A DNA stretch of 64,000 bases. Origin: Haloarchaeobius amylolyticus. Its GTDB lineage: Archaea; Halobacteriota; Halobacteria; Halobacteriales; Natrialbaceae. The notes beneath the pieces were generated by a model that made no database searches, had not been told where the DNA came from, and saw only the letters and a list, made by a program, of their open reading frames with translations. This document shows, one piece after another, positions 16,832 through 25,454 of the stretch. The stretch's first letter is position 1; each line of letters starts with the position of its first letter. The stretch lies in contig NZ_JANHDH010000003.1 in assembly GCF_026616195.1 (NCBI RefSeq), positions 434,001 through 498,000 on the forward strand, given 5' to 3'. The position numbers and the translations under genes are program-made.

Positions 16832-17815
16832 ATGGTCGTCGACCGGCAGACCCTGCGGTACTTCCTCACGGCAGCGGTCCTCTTCGGTGGGACCTTCGTC
16901 GCCGCGAAGGCGGGCCTCGCGTACTTCCCGCCACTGCTGTTCGTGGCGTTCCGGTTCGACATCGCGGCGCTCGTCCTCGTGGGCTACGTGCTCGCGACCC
17001 GGAGTCGCAGTGAACTGCTACCCCGGACCCGGGGCGACGTGGTCGGTATCCTCGCGACCGGCGTGTTCGCCATCGGCGCGGCGAACGCACTGCTGTTCGT
17101 CGGGCAGCAGTACACGACGAGCGCGGTCGGGGCCATCATGGCGAGCCTCAACCCCGTGCTGACGCCCGTCTTCGCCGCGCTCCTGCTCGGTGACGAGCGC
17201 GTGTCGCCGCGGGTGGTCGCCGGCCTTCTGCTCGGACTCGTCGGCGTGGGCCTCGTCGTTGGGTTCGACCCCACGAGCGTCTCCAGCCTCGGCGTCGGGA
17301 AGCTCGTCCTCTTCGCCGGTGCGGCCATCGGCGCCCTCGGGACGGTCCTCATCCGGTGGGGCGACGGCAGCCTCTCCAGTACGGTCCGGACCGCGTGGGG
17401 CCTTCCCTTCGCCGCCGCCCTCACCCACGGGCTCAGCTGGGCGACCGGCGAACAGCTCTCGGCCGTGACGGTCGCACCCGCCGGCCTGCTCACGCTCGTC
17501 TACCTGGGCGTCTTCGCCGGTGCCATCGCCTACATCGCCTACTTCGGCCTCATCGACGAGGTCGGGGCGGTGCGCGCGAACCTGGTGTTCTACGCCACGC
17601 CCATCGTGGCGACGCTCGGCGGCTGGGCGCTGCTCTCGGAGGGTATCTCCGCGAACGCGATGCTCGGCTTCGGCGTCATCTTCGCCGGGTTCGCCGTCCT
17701 CGGCAGCGACTCCATCGACCTCGGTGACGTGCTCCCCGCAGTCGGTGACACCCCGGAGGAATCGGGGTCGGCGTTGAACATCAACGGCGAGCCTCGCGGC
17801 TTCGAATCCGACTGA
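16832..17815 (+). CDS. EamA/DMT-family transporter
   Basis: A 327-residue integral membrane protein with ten predicted helices arranged as two EamA repeats (about 8-140 and 155-300). The first repeat includes the family-typical FRFDIAALVL and SLNPVLTPVFAALLLGDE, the second YLGVFAGAIAYIAYF and FYATPIVATLGGW. Members export amino acids or other metabolites; the substrate cannot be read from sequence. A hydrophilic tail of about 30 residues follows. The gene stands alone, divergent from the FilR1-like regulator gene, which may control it. Confidence 0.85.
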   Translation: MVVDRQTLRYFLTAAVLFGGTFVAAKAGLAYFPPLLFVAFRFDIAALVLVGYVLATRSRSELLPRTRGDVVGILATGVFAIGAANALLFVGQQYTTSAVGAIMASLNPVLTPVFAALLLGDERVSPRVVAGLLLGLVGVGLVVGFDPTSVSSLGVGKLVLFAGAAIGALGTVLIRWGDGSLSSTVRTAWGLPFAAALTHGLSWATGEQLSAVTVAPAGLLTLVYLGVFAGAIAYIAYFGLIDEVGAVRANLVFYATPIVATLGGWALLSEGISANAMLGFGVIFAGFAVLGSDSIDLGDVLPAVGDTPEESGSALNINGEPRGFESD

Positions 17816-17905
17816 ATCGGGTCCCGACCAGCAGCTATAAACCGGCTCCTGTCCGGATTCCTGACGAACGCGTTCCCGCACAGACCGGAGCGCAAAACGT
17901 CCTCG

Positions 17906-19396
17906 ATGATGCCACTCCCACTCGAGCCACGGTTACAGGTCGCCGCGGGCGCACAGTCGCTCGCACAGGTTCAGGAACTGCTCGCGGCGATGGGACCGGC
18001 GTTGCTCATGCCGATCATCGTCTTCCTGCTCGGGGTCGCGGTCGGGCTTCCACTACTCGAGGCCGCCCGGTCCGGCCTCCTCGTGGGGGTGGCGTTCGTG
18101 GGTATCTTCGCGCTCCTGGATTTCGTTCTCGGGCCGATTTCGGTGACGATACAGGCGCTCGCGACCGTCTGGGGCCTGAACCTCGTCGGCCTCGACATCG
18201 GCTGGGCGCCGGTCTCGGGGTTCGCCTGGGCGATGGGCGTGACCGCACTCGTGATCCCCCTCGGCCTCGGCGTGAACCTGGCCCTGCTCGCGGTCGGCTG
18301 GACGCGGACGCTGGATGCGGACATCTGGAATTACTGGCAGTGGGCACTCAACGCGGCAATCGTGTACGTGGTCACCGGGAGCTGGGTGCTCGGACTCGCC
18401 GCCGCCATCGTCACCGAAGTCATCGTGCTCCGGCTCGCGGACTGGACCGCTGAACTCGGGCAGGCCTACTTCGAGATTCCGGGCACGAGCCTCCCGCACG
18501 CCCAGAGCGTCCTGCAGGCCCCGTTCGCGTTCGCCATCGACCGCTGTCTGCGGTCGGTGCCCGTGGTCGGGAGCGTCGAGGTGAGTCCGGAGGCCATCGA
18601 ACGGCGCATCGGTGTCTTCGGCGAACCCGTCATCCTGGGGTTCCTCGTCGGGCTGTTCGTCGGCGTCCTGGCGCAGCGACCGCCGCTCGAGAGTTTCCGG
18701 ACCGGGGTGTACGTCGCCGGGCTGTTGACGCTGTTGCCCGAGATCGTGGGGTTCCTCGTCGACGGCCTCGACCCCGTCGTCGACCGCGCATCGACCCGAA
18801 TCGACGAGAGTGACCGCTTCGGCGGCGAGACGGTCGTCATCGGCATCGACGCCGGCGCCATCGTCTTCGCCGACACCACGTCGGTCGTCGCCGGGCTCTT
18901 GCTCATCCCCTACGCGCTGGGGCTCGCGGTCATCCCCGGCATCGTCGTGATGCCCCTGGCCGACCTCGTCGTCCTTCCCATCTTCTGCATGTGGGCCGCC
19001 GCCATCAGCCGCGGGAACCTCGTCCGGACGGTCATCGGTGGTGCGATGATGACGACCGTCGTCACCGTCGCGAGCACGCTGCTCGCACCCTACATCACGG
19101 CGATGGGGCGGTCGACCGGTGGGTTACAGACGATAGACACGAACGGGGCCGAACTCGTCTCCGCGCTGAGTGCGGGTGGCCACTGGTGGTCGCTCGGCCT
19201 GTTCGCACCACTGGGTCTCGGGAAGGAGATAGAGACCACGGTCGTCGTCGCCGGTCTCCTCTCGGCCGTGCTCGCCTACGGCTGCTACCGGTGGACCCGT
19301 GAGATGCCGGCCAGGGTAGCCGCCGCCTGCGAGACCGAGACCACGGAAGCGGTCGACCGAACGCCGAAGACGCCGGCCGTCGAGACTGACGATTGA
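17906..19396 (+). CDS. PTS galactitol-type EIIC permease (orphan)
   Basis: A 496-residue protein with about eleven membrane segments matching the EIIC-GAT (GatC) family, the sugar-translocating subunit of galactitol-type phosphotransferase systems. Family-like segments include GFAWAMGVTALVIPLGLGVNLALL, FGEPVILGFLVGLFVGVLA and LFAPLGLGKEIETTVVVAGL. No EIIA, EIIB, HPr or EI gene occurs in the window, so either partners are elsewhere or it works as a facilitator. A short ATG-ATG start is present; the second ATG is equally likely. Confidence 0.8.
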   Translation: MMPLPLEPRLQVAAGAQSLAQVQELLAAMGPALLMPIIVFLLGVAVGLPLLEAARSGLLVGVAFVGIFALLDFVLGPISVTIQALATVWGLNLVGLDIGWAPVSGFAWAMGVTALVIPLGLGVNLALLAVGWTRTLDADIWNYWQWALNAAIVYVVTGSWVLGLAAAIVTEVIVLRLADWTAELGQAYFEIPGTSLPHAQSVLQAPFAFAIDRCLRSVPVVGSVEVSPEAIERRIGVFGEPVILGFLVGLFVGVLAQRPPLESFRTGVYVAGLLTLLPEIVGFLVDGLDPVVDRASTRIDESDRFGGETVVIGIDAGAIVFADTTSVVAGLLLIPYALGLAVIPGIVVMPLADLVVLPIFCMWAAAISRGNLVRTVIGGAMMTTVVTVASTLLAPYITAMGRSTGGLQTIDTNGAELVSALSAGGHWWSLGLFAPLGLGKEIETTVVVAGLLSAVLAYGCYRWTREMPARVAAACETETTEAVDRTPKTPAVETDD

Positions 19397-19425
19397 GAAA
19401 TCGAAGGGTCGCCGACTAGCGGTTG

Positions 19426-20487
19426 TCACCGACCGACGCTGGTCGAGAACAGTTCGCCACCGTCGGGTGCGCGGACGGTGACCGAGAGTTCGTCGCCGAA
19501 CGCGGTGGTCGCGTCACTGCCGGCACCCTCGGGTGCGACCCGGAGTTCGCCGTCGCCGTCGACCCAGAGCGTCAGGGTGCCGCCGCGGAACGGCTCGACG
19601 AGCGTGGTCTCGTAGACGACGCCCCCGGATTCGAGCGTCACGGTCGAGCCGGCGGGGACCGCGTCGCCGTGGGTGTGGACCAGCGTGACGGTGCTGTCGT
19701 CGAAGGACTCCAGGTCGAGGCCGAGTTCGAGGGCGGCGCTGGCCGGGACCTCGTCGACCCAGTCGGGTCGTTCGGGCGCCGTGACGCCGAGTCGCTCGAC
19801 CGTGTAGGTCGTGCGGTACGCCGTGCCGTCGCCGTACTCCACGACGGTCTCGGCGGACCGGATGACACCGCTGTCGTCGACCGCGAGGGTGACGGTCGTG
19901 TCGGTCTCGCCGTCGGACCCGACCCGGTCGAGCGCGGCCTCGAGTCTGACGGTGTCCGCGTCGGGCCCGGTGGTGACCCGGTAGGCGGTCGCAGCGGTCT
20001 GCACCTCGCGCTGGAGGCCACCGGACCAGACCATATCGCCGGGGAGCGTGACACGCTCACCGACGTCGAAGGTCGTCTCACCGGCCTCGACGTGCCGGAG
20101 GACCCGAGTCGTCTGGTTCAGCCACAGGTCGACGTCGGTGACGATCTCGGTCCCGTCCGCGTCGTACCCGGTAGACCTCGCGGTCTGGCGGACGATCTCA
20201 CCGCCGGGGCCGGCGGTCGTCGTCTGGGTCAGCCGCACCTCCTCGACCCCGTCGTGCGCGACGGTGGTCGTCTGCTGGACGACGAAGCCGTCGGTGAGGA
20301 GTGCACGCTGGTGTGCCTCAAGGAGTCGGATGGGGTTGTCCAGCCCGGCCTCGGTGACCCCCGGCGCGAGTTCGCCCGGCTGGAGTTCGTCACCGGTGGT
20401 CGTGCCTACGGCTGGTCCATCTGTCACCGTCAGACAACCAGCGAGTACGACAAGCGCTACCACGGCGAGTACGAGTGTCCTGTTCAT
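19426..20487 (-). CDS. Haloarchaeal lipoprotein (DUF7537-like)
   Basis: The start at 20487 gives MNRTLVLAVVALVVLAGC, a Sec-type lipoprotein signal; the longer frame upstream is non-coding. The mature 335 residues are beta-rich with repeated motifs such as LNQTTRVLRHVEAGE and TYTVERLG, resembling haloarchaeal outer-surface lipoproteins of the DUF7537 type, some of which recall LolA/RseB-like folds. The gene is divergent from the HTH regulator (20631) across a region with two operators, so it may be regulated by it. Function is unknown. Confidence 0.7.
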   Translation of the reverse strand: MNRTLVLAVVALVVLAGCLTVTDGPAVGTTTGDELQPGELAPGVTEAGLDNPIRLLEAHQRALLTDGFVVQQTTTVAHDGVEEVRLTQTTTAGPGGEIVRQTARSTGYDADGTEIVTDVDLWLNQTTRVLRHVEAGETTFDVGERVTLPGDMVWSGGLQREVQTAATAYRVTTGPDADTVRLEAALDRVGSDGETDTTVTLAVDDSGVIRSAETVVEYGDGTAYRTTYTVERLGVTAPERPDWVDEVPASAALELGLDLESFDDSTVTLVHTHGDAVPAGSTVTLESGGVVYETTLVEPFRGGTLTLWVDGDGELRVAPEGAGSDATTAFGDELSVTVRAPDGGELFSTSVGR

Positions 20488-20581
20488 GTGATATATTCGT
20501 CCGACGGGACGATATCCCAGCCGCTGATTCTCCGGCGGCGAGAACGAGTCGTGCCGGCTCCCGACGGAAATCGGGTGCGAC

Positions 20582-20626
20582 GTTGGAGTTCGCACCAACA
20601 CTCTTGCTGTTGGAGTGCGTACCAAC
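20582..20626. promoter_or_regulatory. Two tandem 18-bp palindromic operators
   Basis: GTTGGAGTTCGCACCAAC (20582-20599) and GTTGGAGTGCGTACCAAC (20609-20626) are near-identical copies, 16 of 18 bases the same, with centres 27 nt apart. Each carries GTTGG...CCAAC inverted arms. They lie between the divergent lipoprotein and HTH genes, the second ending 5 nt before the GTG start of the regulator. This is a strong sign of repressor dimers binding side by side and autoregulation. Repeats are seen directly; the bound protein is inferred. Confidence 0.65.
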
Positions 20627-20630
20627 AGCC

Positions 20631-21074
20631 GTGACCGAGGAGCAGGGGGCCACGACTGGTGTCGACGACACCGAGAACACGACCGACCGCACGCTCCACG
20701 TCCGCTTCCGCGAGGGGAGCGACGACGACCTGGAGGAGGCACTCGCCGCGCTCGACCGCGGCGAGACGCCCGACCCGCAGTTCGAGGTCGTCTTCCACGA
20801 CCCGGGCGACGTCCACCTCGTGACCCGGCCGAAGTCCCTCGAACTGCTCCGGGCCATCGTCCAGCACGAGCCGGCGAGCATCCGCGAGACCGCCCGGCTC
20901 GTCGACCGCGACGTGAGCCAGGTGCACCGGAACCTGACCGAACTCGAGGCGTTACACCTCGTCGAACTCGTCGACGAGGGGAACGCGAAGCGACCGGTCG
21001 TCTGGTACGACGCCATCGACATCGACCTCCCGCTCGTCAAGCCGGCGGTGGATTCCGACGAAGCGACCGTCTGA
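20631..21074 (+). CDS. HTH DNA-binding protein (HVO_A0114 type)
   Basis: A 147-residue protein starting at GTG 20631 (MTEEQGATTGVDD...); the frame upstream is non-coding and crosses the operators. The core, residues about 60-120 (LLRAIVQHEPASIRETARL, RDVSQVHRNLTELEALHLV), is a winged helix of the type found in the haloarchaeal HVO_A0114 family. The tandem palindromes immediately upstream are its likely binding sites, which would control itself and the divergent lipoprotein gene. Confidence 0.75.
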   Translation: MTEEQGATTGVDDTENTTDRTLHVRFREGSDDDLEEALAALDRGETPDPQFEVVFHDPGDVHLVTRPKSLELLRAIVQHEPASIRETARLVDRDVSQVHRNLTELEALHLVELVDEGNAKRPVVWYDAIDIDLPLVKPAVDSDEATV

Positions 21075-21120
21075 GCCGGGATGCAAACTTTTTACTCGGT
21101 GATGAAATAATACTTCAGTA

Positions 21121-22620
21121 ATGACCGAACGGTTCGACCGACGGAGTGGTGTCTTCTTGCACGTGACCGCCCTGCCCGGCGAGGGCGGCATCGGAACACT
21201 GGGGGAACCCGCCGAGGCGTTCGTGGACTTCCTGGCCGACGCGGAGCAGTCGCTCTGGCAGGTCTGCCCGCTCGGCCCGGTCTCGGGCGCCCACGGGAAC
21301 TCGCCGTACCAGTCGCCCTCGGCGTTCGCGGGCAACCCGCTGCTCGTGGACCTCGACCGGCTGGTCGAGGCGGGGTGGCTCGACGAGGCCGACCTCGACG
21401 CCGTCCCCGACCTCGGGCAGGACCAGGTCGACTTCGACGCGGTGCGAGAGTACAAACTCCCGCTGCTGCGCGAGGCGTTCGAGAACTTCGAGTCGCGGGC
21501 AGACGAAGCCGACCGCGAGGCCCTCGCAGACTTCCGTGAGGAACAGGACTGGCTCGACGACTACACCCTCTTCGTCGCGCTGAAGGACCGGTTCGACGGC
21601 GCGCTCTGGACCGAGTGGCCCGAGGAGTACCGGATGCGCGACGCGGACGCCCTCGCCGCAGCGCGCGAGGAACACGCCGAGGAGATCCGGTACCAGGCCC
21701 TCGTCCAGTACTGGTTCTACGACCAGTGGCACGACCTCCGGGCCTACGCGAACGACAACGGCGTCGAGCTACTGGGCGACCTCCCCATCTACGTCGCGCT
21801 CGACAGCGCCGACGTGTGGGCCGCCCCCGACGCCTTCCAGCTCGACGACCAGAACCGACCGACCGCGGTCGCCGGCGTCCCCCCGAACGACGGCGACGAC
21901 GGCCAGAAGTGGGGCAACCCCCTCTACGACTGGGAGACGCTGGCCGACGACGACTTCGACTGGTGGGTCGACCGCCTCGGTGGCCTGCTCGACCTCGTCG
22001 ACGTGGTCCGCATCGACCACGTGAAGGGCTTCGACAGCTACTACGCCATCCCGGTCGACGGCAGCCCCGCCGACGGCCACTGGGCGGACGCCCCCGGCCA
22101 CGACCTGTTCGAGACGGTCGAGGACGAACTGGGCGACCTGCCCTTCGTCGCCGAGGACCTCGGCTTCCCCGACCCCGACCTGACCGCGCTGCTCGACCGC
22201 TTCGACTTCCCCGGCATGAAGGTCGCCTACTACGCCGACTGGTGCGCCGACGACCACGAACACCTCCCGCACACCTTCCCCGAGGACACCGTCGGCTACA
22301 CCACCACCCACGACACCGACACCGCCGTCGGGCTCTACGACTCGCTCTCCGACGCGGACCGCGAGTGCCTGGAGCACTACCTCGAAAGCGGCCGCGAAGA
22401 CGTGCAGTGGGCGCTCATCGACGCCGTCTGGCGGTCCGACGCCGTCATCGCCATCACCACCATGCAGGACGTGCTCGGCCTCGGCTCCTGGGCGCGGTTC
22501 AACACGCCCGGCACCGCCGAGGGCAACTGGGACTGGCGCACCCGGTACGAGCACCTCCACGAGGACGTATCTGGGCGGCTTGCGGACGTGACGCGGAATC
22601 GTGGACGGGTTCGGGACTGA
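21121..22620 (+). CDS. malQ: 4-alpha-glucanotransferase
   Basis: A 499-residue GH77 enzyme that transfers alpha-1,4-glucan segments between maltodextrins, used in glycogen or maltodextrin metabolism in the cytoplasm. Recognisable family segments: GNSPYQSPSAFAGNPLLVDL near the N-terminus, WGNPLYDWE, DVVRIDHVKGFDSYYAIP with the nucleophile Asp, FVAEDLG with the acid Glu, and the YTTTHDTDT stretch with the third carboxylate. Full length for the archaeal/plant-type enzyme. T-rich and A-rich promoter-like sequence (21088-21110) precedes it. No other glycan gene is adjacent. Confidence 0.92.
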   Translation: MTERFDRRSGVFLHVTALPGEGGIGTLGEPAEAFVDFLADAEQSLWQVCPLGPVSGAHGNSPYQSPSAFAGNPLLVDLDRLVEAGWLDEADLDAVPDLGQDQVDFDAVREYKLPLLREAFENFESRADEADREALADFREEQDWLDDYTLFVALKDRFDGALWTEWPEEYRMRDADALAAAREEHAEEIRYQALVQYWFYDQWHDLRAYANDNGVELLGDLPIYVALDSADVWAAPDAFQLDDQNRPTAVAGVPPNDGDDGQKWGNPLYDWETLADDDFDWWVDRLGGLLDLVDVVRIDHVKGFDSYYAIPVDGSPADGHWADAPGHDLFETVEDELGDLPFVAEDLGFPDPDLTALLDRFDFPGMKVAYYADWCADDHEHLPHTFPEDTVGYTTTHDTDTAVGLYDSLSDADRECLEHYLESGREDVQWALIDAVWRSDAVIAITTMQDVLGLGSWARFNTPGTAEGNWDWRTRYEHLHEDVSGRLADVTRNRGRVRD

Positions 22621-22629
22621 AGCCAGCCG

Positions 22630-23661
22630 TCAGTACTCGAGGACCATCTCGAGGTCGGAACCGTCGTAGTTGTACGACTTGATACCGTTCGAGTCGCAGT
22701 AGTCCGCCAGCTCGGCGGGCGCCGGGACGTCGCCGTCGAGTTGTCCTTCGTACACTACGTCGACCGAGGCGTCCTCACAGCAGGCGATGACCACGGCAGG
22801 GTCCGGCTCGTCGTGCGAGGTCTTGACGACTCTATCGCCGGGAACGAGCGGGTTCGTCGCCGGTTCGAGGTTCGTGTGGTTGTACCGGTACAGTTTCACG
22901 GACTGGTCGTCGCAGTACGAGGCGAGCAGGGCCGGATGGATCTCGCGCCACTTCCCCGGGCCCTCGTCGAGCGCACTCGGGAACGCGACGTTGACCGCCT
23001 CGCCGTCCATCTGGTGGCCGAAAGCCGTCTCGTTCTTCTCCGGTGGAAGCACGTCGACGACCACGCCGACCGAGGACCCGTCCGACCCGGCCTTCTGCAC
23101 CCGGTCGCCGGGACCGAAGGGGTTCTCGGGTTTCTGGTTCATGTGCGCCGTGTTCGGGCCGAGGTCGATGAGTTCGTTCATCGGACGGGCGGCCAGATGC
23201 GTGAGCTTCTCCGGCTCCTCACCGGAATACGCCGCCTGACTCTCGACCTTCGAGTGGAGCGTCGAGAGACGTTCCCAGCCGAGCAGGATGAGACTGTCTT
23301 CGGCGTCACGGTGCCAGACCATGACGACGATGTCGTCGTCCGGGTCGTTCTCGACGATGGACTTCGGCGTGAACGCGGACACGTCGCGAGACGTCTTCAC
23401 GTCGACCTCGTAGCCGAACACCTCGAAATCGTACGCAGAGAAGCTCTCCGGGTTGCAGTAGCGCATCGCGTCCTCGTTCTTCCACTCCCACATCTCGACC
23501 GGCAGGTACTCGCGACAGAACTGTTCGAACGCGAGTTCACCGAGGTTCCCGATGCGCTTGACAGACACGTCGTCTGCACCTTGCTTGACAGCCTGATGGT
23601 TGGCCCGTCTCTTGTCTACGTCGTCCGGTTTGAACTCGTACACGGGATGAGAAAGTCGCAT
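22630..23661 (-). CDS. PD-(D/E)XK-like protein with duplicated C-terminal module
   Basis: A 343-residue protein from ATG 23661. Residues 1-165 resemble a restriction-endonuclease fold: a helix with GELAFEQF (E42), then YDFEV with D78 and EVDVKT with E85, D87 and K89, the D...(D/E)xK pattern. Residues about 178-262 and 270-343 are two copies of one module, each beginning NP...GDRV.K and ending YCD..(S/G)(V/I)K.Y.Y....LE. The fold suggests DNA or RNA cleavage, but no methyltransferase, helicase or toxin partner is adjacent. It is transcribed toward malQ. No named family is recognised for the whole protein. Confidence 0.6.
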   Translation of the reverse strand: MRLSHPVYEFKPDDVDKRRANHQAVKQGADDVSVKRIGNLGELAFEQFCREYLPVEMWEWKNEDAMRYCNPESFSAYDFEVFGYEVDVKTSRDVSAFTPKSIVENDPDDDIVVMVWHRDAEDSLILLGWERLSTLHSKVESQAAYSGEEPEKLTHLAARPMNELIDLGPNTAHMNQKPENPFGPGDRVQKAGSDGSSVGVVVDVLPPEKNETAFGHQMDGEAVNVAFPSALDEGPGKWREIHPALLASYCDDQSVKLYRYNHTNLEPATNPLVPGDRVVKTSHDEPDPAVVIACCEDASVDVVYEGQLDGDVPAPAELADYCDSNGIKSYNYDGSDLEMVLEY

Positions 23662-23711
23662 TACCAACATCAATCCAGATGCCTCCCATGTCAAGCATCC
23701 GGGCGCGCTGC

Positions 23712-24113
23712 CTATCTCCGACTCTCCTCGTCCTCCTCGGTACCGCTCCCGACGAACGAACCCTCACGCGCGAGGCTGTACCTGAGCAGCCGGTACAGCA
23801 GGTAGCTGAACACGGCGAACATCACGAACTCGACGAGATATATCTCCGCGACCTCCAGCAGCGTCAGTTCGTCGAGGAGGGCGCTGCGCGTCACGCTCAG
23901 GATGACGAACAGCAAGAGCAGGGTGAGGGCCGGCATGGTCACGAGCAGGATGCCGGCGACGACGAGCCAGAGCCGGTTCTCCAGCGGTCGCTCTCCGAGG
24001 GCTGCCGGACCGATTCCGGTGTCCGGCGGGTCGTCGGCGGTGCTGGCGCCGGGGACCGACGGCTTCGACTGACGGTCACCGCGCCCAGAGGGGTACCGCG
24101 GATCGGACTCCAT
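23712..24113 (-). CDS. Small two-helix membrane protein
   Basis: A 133-residue product from ATG 24113 (MESDPRYPS...), with a hydrophilic N-terminus of about 45 residues, two membrane segments (about 48-75 and 90-113) and an acidic tail. A TATA box (TTTATATATC on the minus strand, about 24133-24142) lies 25 nt before this ATG, supporting a leaderless start there rather than at ATG 24122. It is divergent from the Mrp operon. No family is recognised. Confidence 0.6.
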   Translation of the reverse strand: MESDPRYPSGRGDRQSKPSVPGASTADDPPDTGIGPAALGERPLENRLWLVVAGILLVTMPALTLLLLFVILSVTRSALLDELTLLEVAEIYLVEFVMFAVFSYLLYRLLRYSLAREGSFVGSGTEEDEESRR

Positions 24114-24247
24114 ACCAGCCATAAGTTCCAGTGATATATAAAATCTCCCAAAAATTTACCAGAATGGTCATATACTCGTGATACTTTTACCAGACTGTGA
24201 ATAATGTCGGTCGTAGCGACACCCCCACACCGGCGGAGGAACCGACC

Positions 24248-24841
24248 ATGAACCCGCAATCCGCGGCCGCGGCGACCGAGCGGCCGCGCCGGAAGGCCGC
24301 GCGGTACGGAACGGTCGCCATCGTCTCGTTCGCGTTCTACCTCGCGCTCGGTGACCCCAAGGACCCCTTCGACCTCGTCACGGGTGTCGTGAGCGCCGCG
24401 GTCGTCGCACTCGTACTCGGTCGCATCGCCACCGAACGCGCCCCGACCGCCCAGACCTTGCGCTCGTTCCTGCGCGCGGCTGTCTTCCTGCCGAAGCTCC
24501 TCTGGGCGGTCGTCCGGGCGAACCTCGCGCTCGCCGTCGTCGTCCTGCACCCGCGTCTCCCAATCGAGCCGTCGCTGGTTCGCATCCCTGCACCCGAGGG
24601 CGTCTTCGCCCGCGCGCTGCTGGCGAACAGCATCACCCTGACGCCGGGGACGGTCACGGTGGACATCGACGGTGACGAACTCGTCGTCCACACGCTGACC
24701 GCCGCCTCGCGCGCAGAGCTGCTGGAGGGCTCGCTCGTCCGTGCTGTCGCCGCCGTCACCAGTGACGGGTCGCCACACCCCGAGCAGGCCGTCCGAACCG
24801 ACGGCGGGAGCGACCGGAACGCCGGAGGGAAGACCGGATGA
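24248..24841 (+). CDS. mnhE: Mrp antiporter subunit E
   Basis: A 197-residue subunit of the Mrp/Mnh multisubunit cation/proton antiporter. The ATG at 24248 is preceded by GGAGG, fixing the start. Two N-terminal membrane segments (about 20-60) are followed by the family-typical PKLLWAVVRANLALAV, NSITLTPGTVTVDIDGDELVVHTL region. MnhE is needed for assembly of the complex. It opens a nine-gene operon and overlaps mnhF as ATGA. Upstream (24155-24194) a TTTACCAGA repeat occurs twice, 31 nt apart, around the promoter. Confidence 0.9.
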   Translation: MNPQSAAAATERPRRKAARYGTVAIVSFAFYLALGDPKDPFDLVTGVVSAAVVALVLGRIATERAPTAQTLRSFLRAAVFLPKLLWAVVRANLALAVVVLHPRLPIEPSLVRIPAPEGVFARALLANSITLTPGTVTVDIDGDELVVHTLTAASRAELLEGSLVRAVAAVTSDGSPHPEQAVRTDGGSDRNAGGKTG

Positions 24842-25116
24842 CCGACCTCGTCTCGACCGGTCTGCTCGTCGGCGCTGCCGCCCTGGTCCTGCTCGCACTC
24901 GGCCTCGCGGTCCGGGTCGTCGTCGGCCCCAGCACCGCGGACCGCGTCGTCGCGGTGAACGTCATCGGGACGGCCACCGTCGTCGTCATTGTCATGCTCG
25001 GCGCGGCACTCGACGAGCCGGGCTTCCTCGACGTCGCCCTGGTGTACGCCCTGCTGAACTTCCTGCTCTCGCTCGGGCTCTCGCGGTACTCCGTCGAGCG
25101 CGGAGGGCTGCTGTGA
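24838..25116 (+). CDS. mnhF: Mrp antiporter subunit F
   Basis: A 92-residue membrane protein with three helices and the family signature RVVVGPSTADRVVAVNVIG in the first loop. MnhF is a small subunit of the Mrp membrane complex. It overlaps mnhE and mnhG by four bases each. Confidence 0.9.
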   Translation: MTDLVSTGLLVGAAALVLLALGLAVRVVVGPSTADRVVAVNVIGTATVVVIVMLGAALDEPGFLDVALVYALLNFLLSLGLSRYSVERGGLL

Positions 25117-25454
25117 CCCCGGTCGAGGGGCTGGTACTCGCCCTCGTCGCGGTGAGCGTGTTCTTCTCGCTCGTCGCGGTGGTCGGGTTCGCTCGGCTCC
25201 CCGACGTGTTCGCACGCGCCCACGCCGCCTCGAAGAGCGAGACGCTCGGCGCGCTCTCGGCGCTGGCCGCGGCAGCGGTCGTGTTCGGCCCCGGCGCGGA
25301 GCTGGTGAAACTCGGCCTGCTCGCGCTGTTCCTGCTCGTCACCGGCCCGACGGCCGCCCACGCCATCGTCCGGGCGGCCGCCCTCGCCGGGGCGACCCCG
25401 TGGACCCGCGAGACGGCCGACCCGGTGCCGGAGCCGGAGGTGACAGAGCGATGA
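25113..25454 (+). CDS. mnhG: Mrp antiporter subunit G
   Basis: A 113-residue membrane protein from GTG 25113, which overlaps the mnhF stop as GTGA. It has three helices and the family segment GFARLPDVFARAHAASKSETLG, diagnostic of MnhG/PhaG. It forms part of the Mrp complex with the E and F subunits. Confidence 0.9.
   Translation: MTPVEGLVLALVAVSVFFSLVAVVGFARLPDVFARAHAASKSETLGALSALAAAAVVFGPGAELVKLGLLALFLLVTGPTAAHAIVRAAALAGATPWTRETADPVPEPEVTER

Noticed and set aside
21615-22682. 355-codon open frame overlapping malQ
   Set aside because: Arg/Pro/Gly-rich shadow of the 4-alpha-glucanotransferase gene in another frame.
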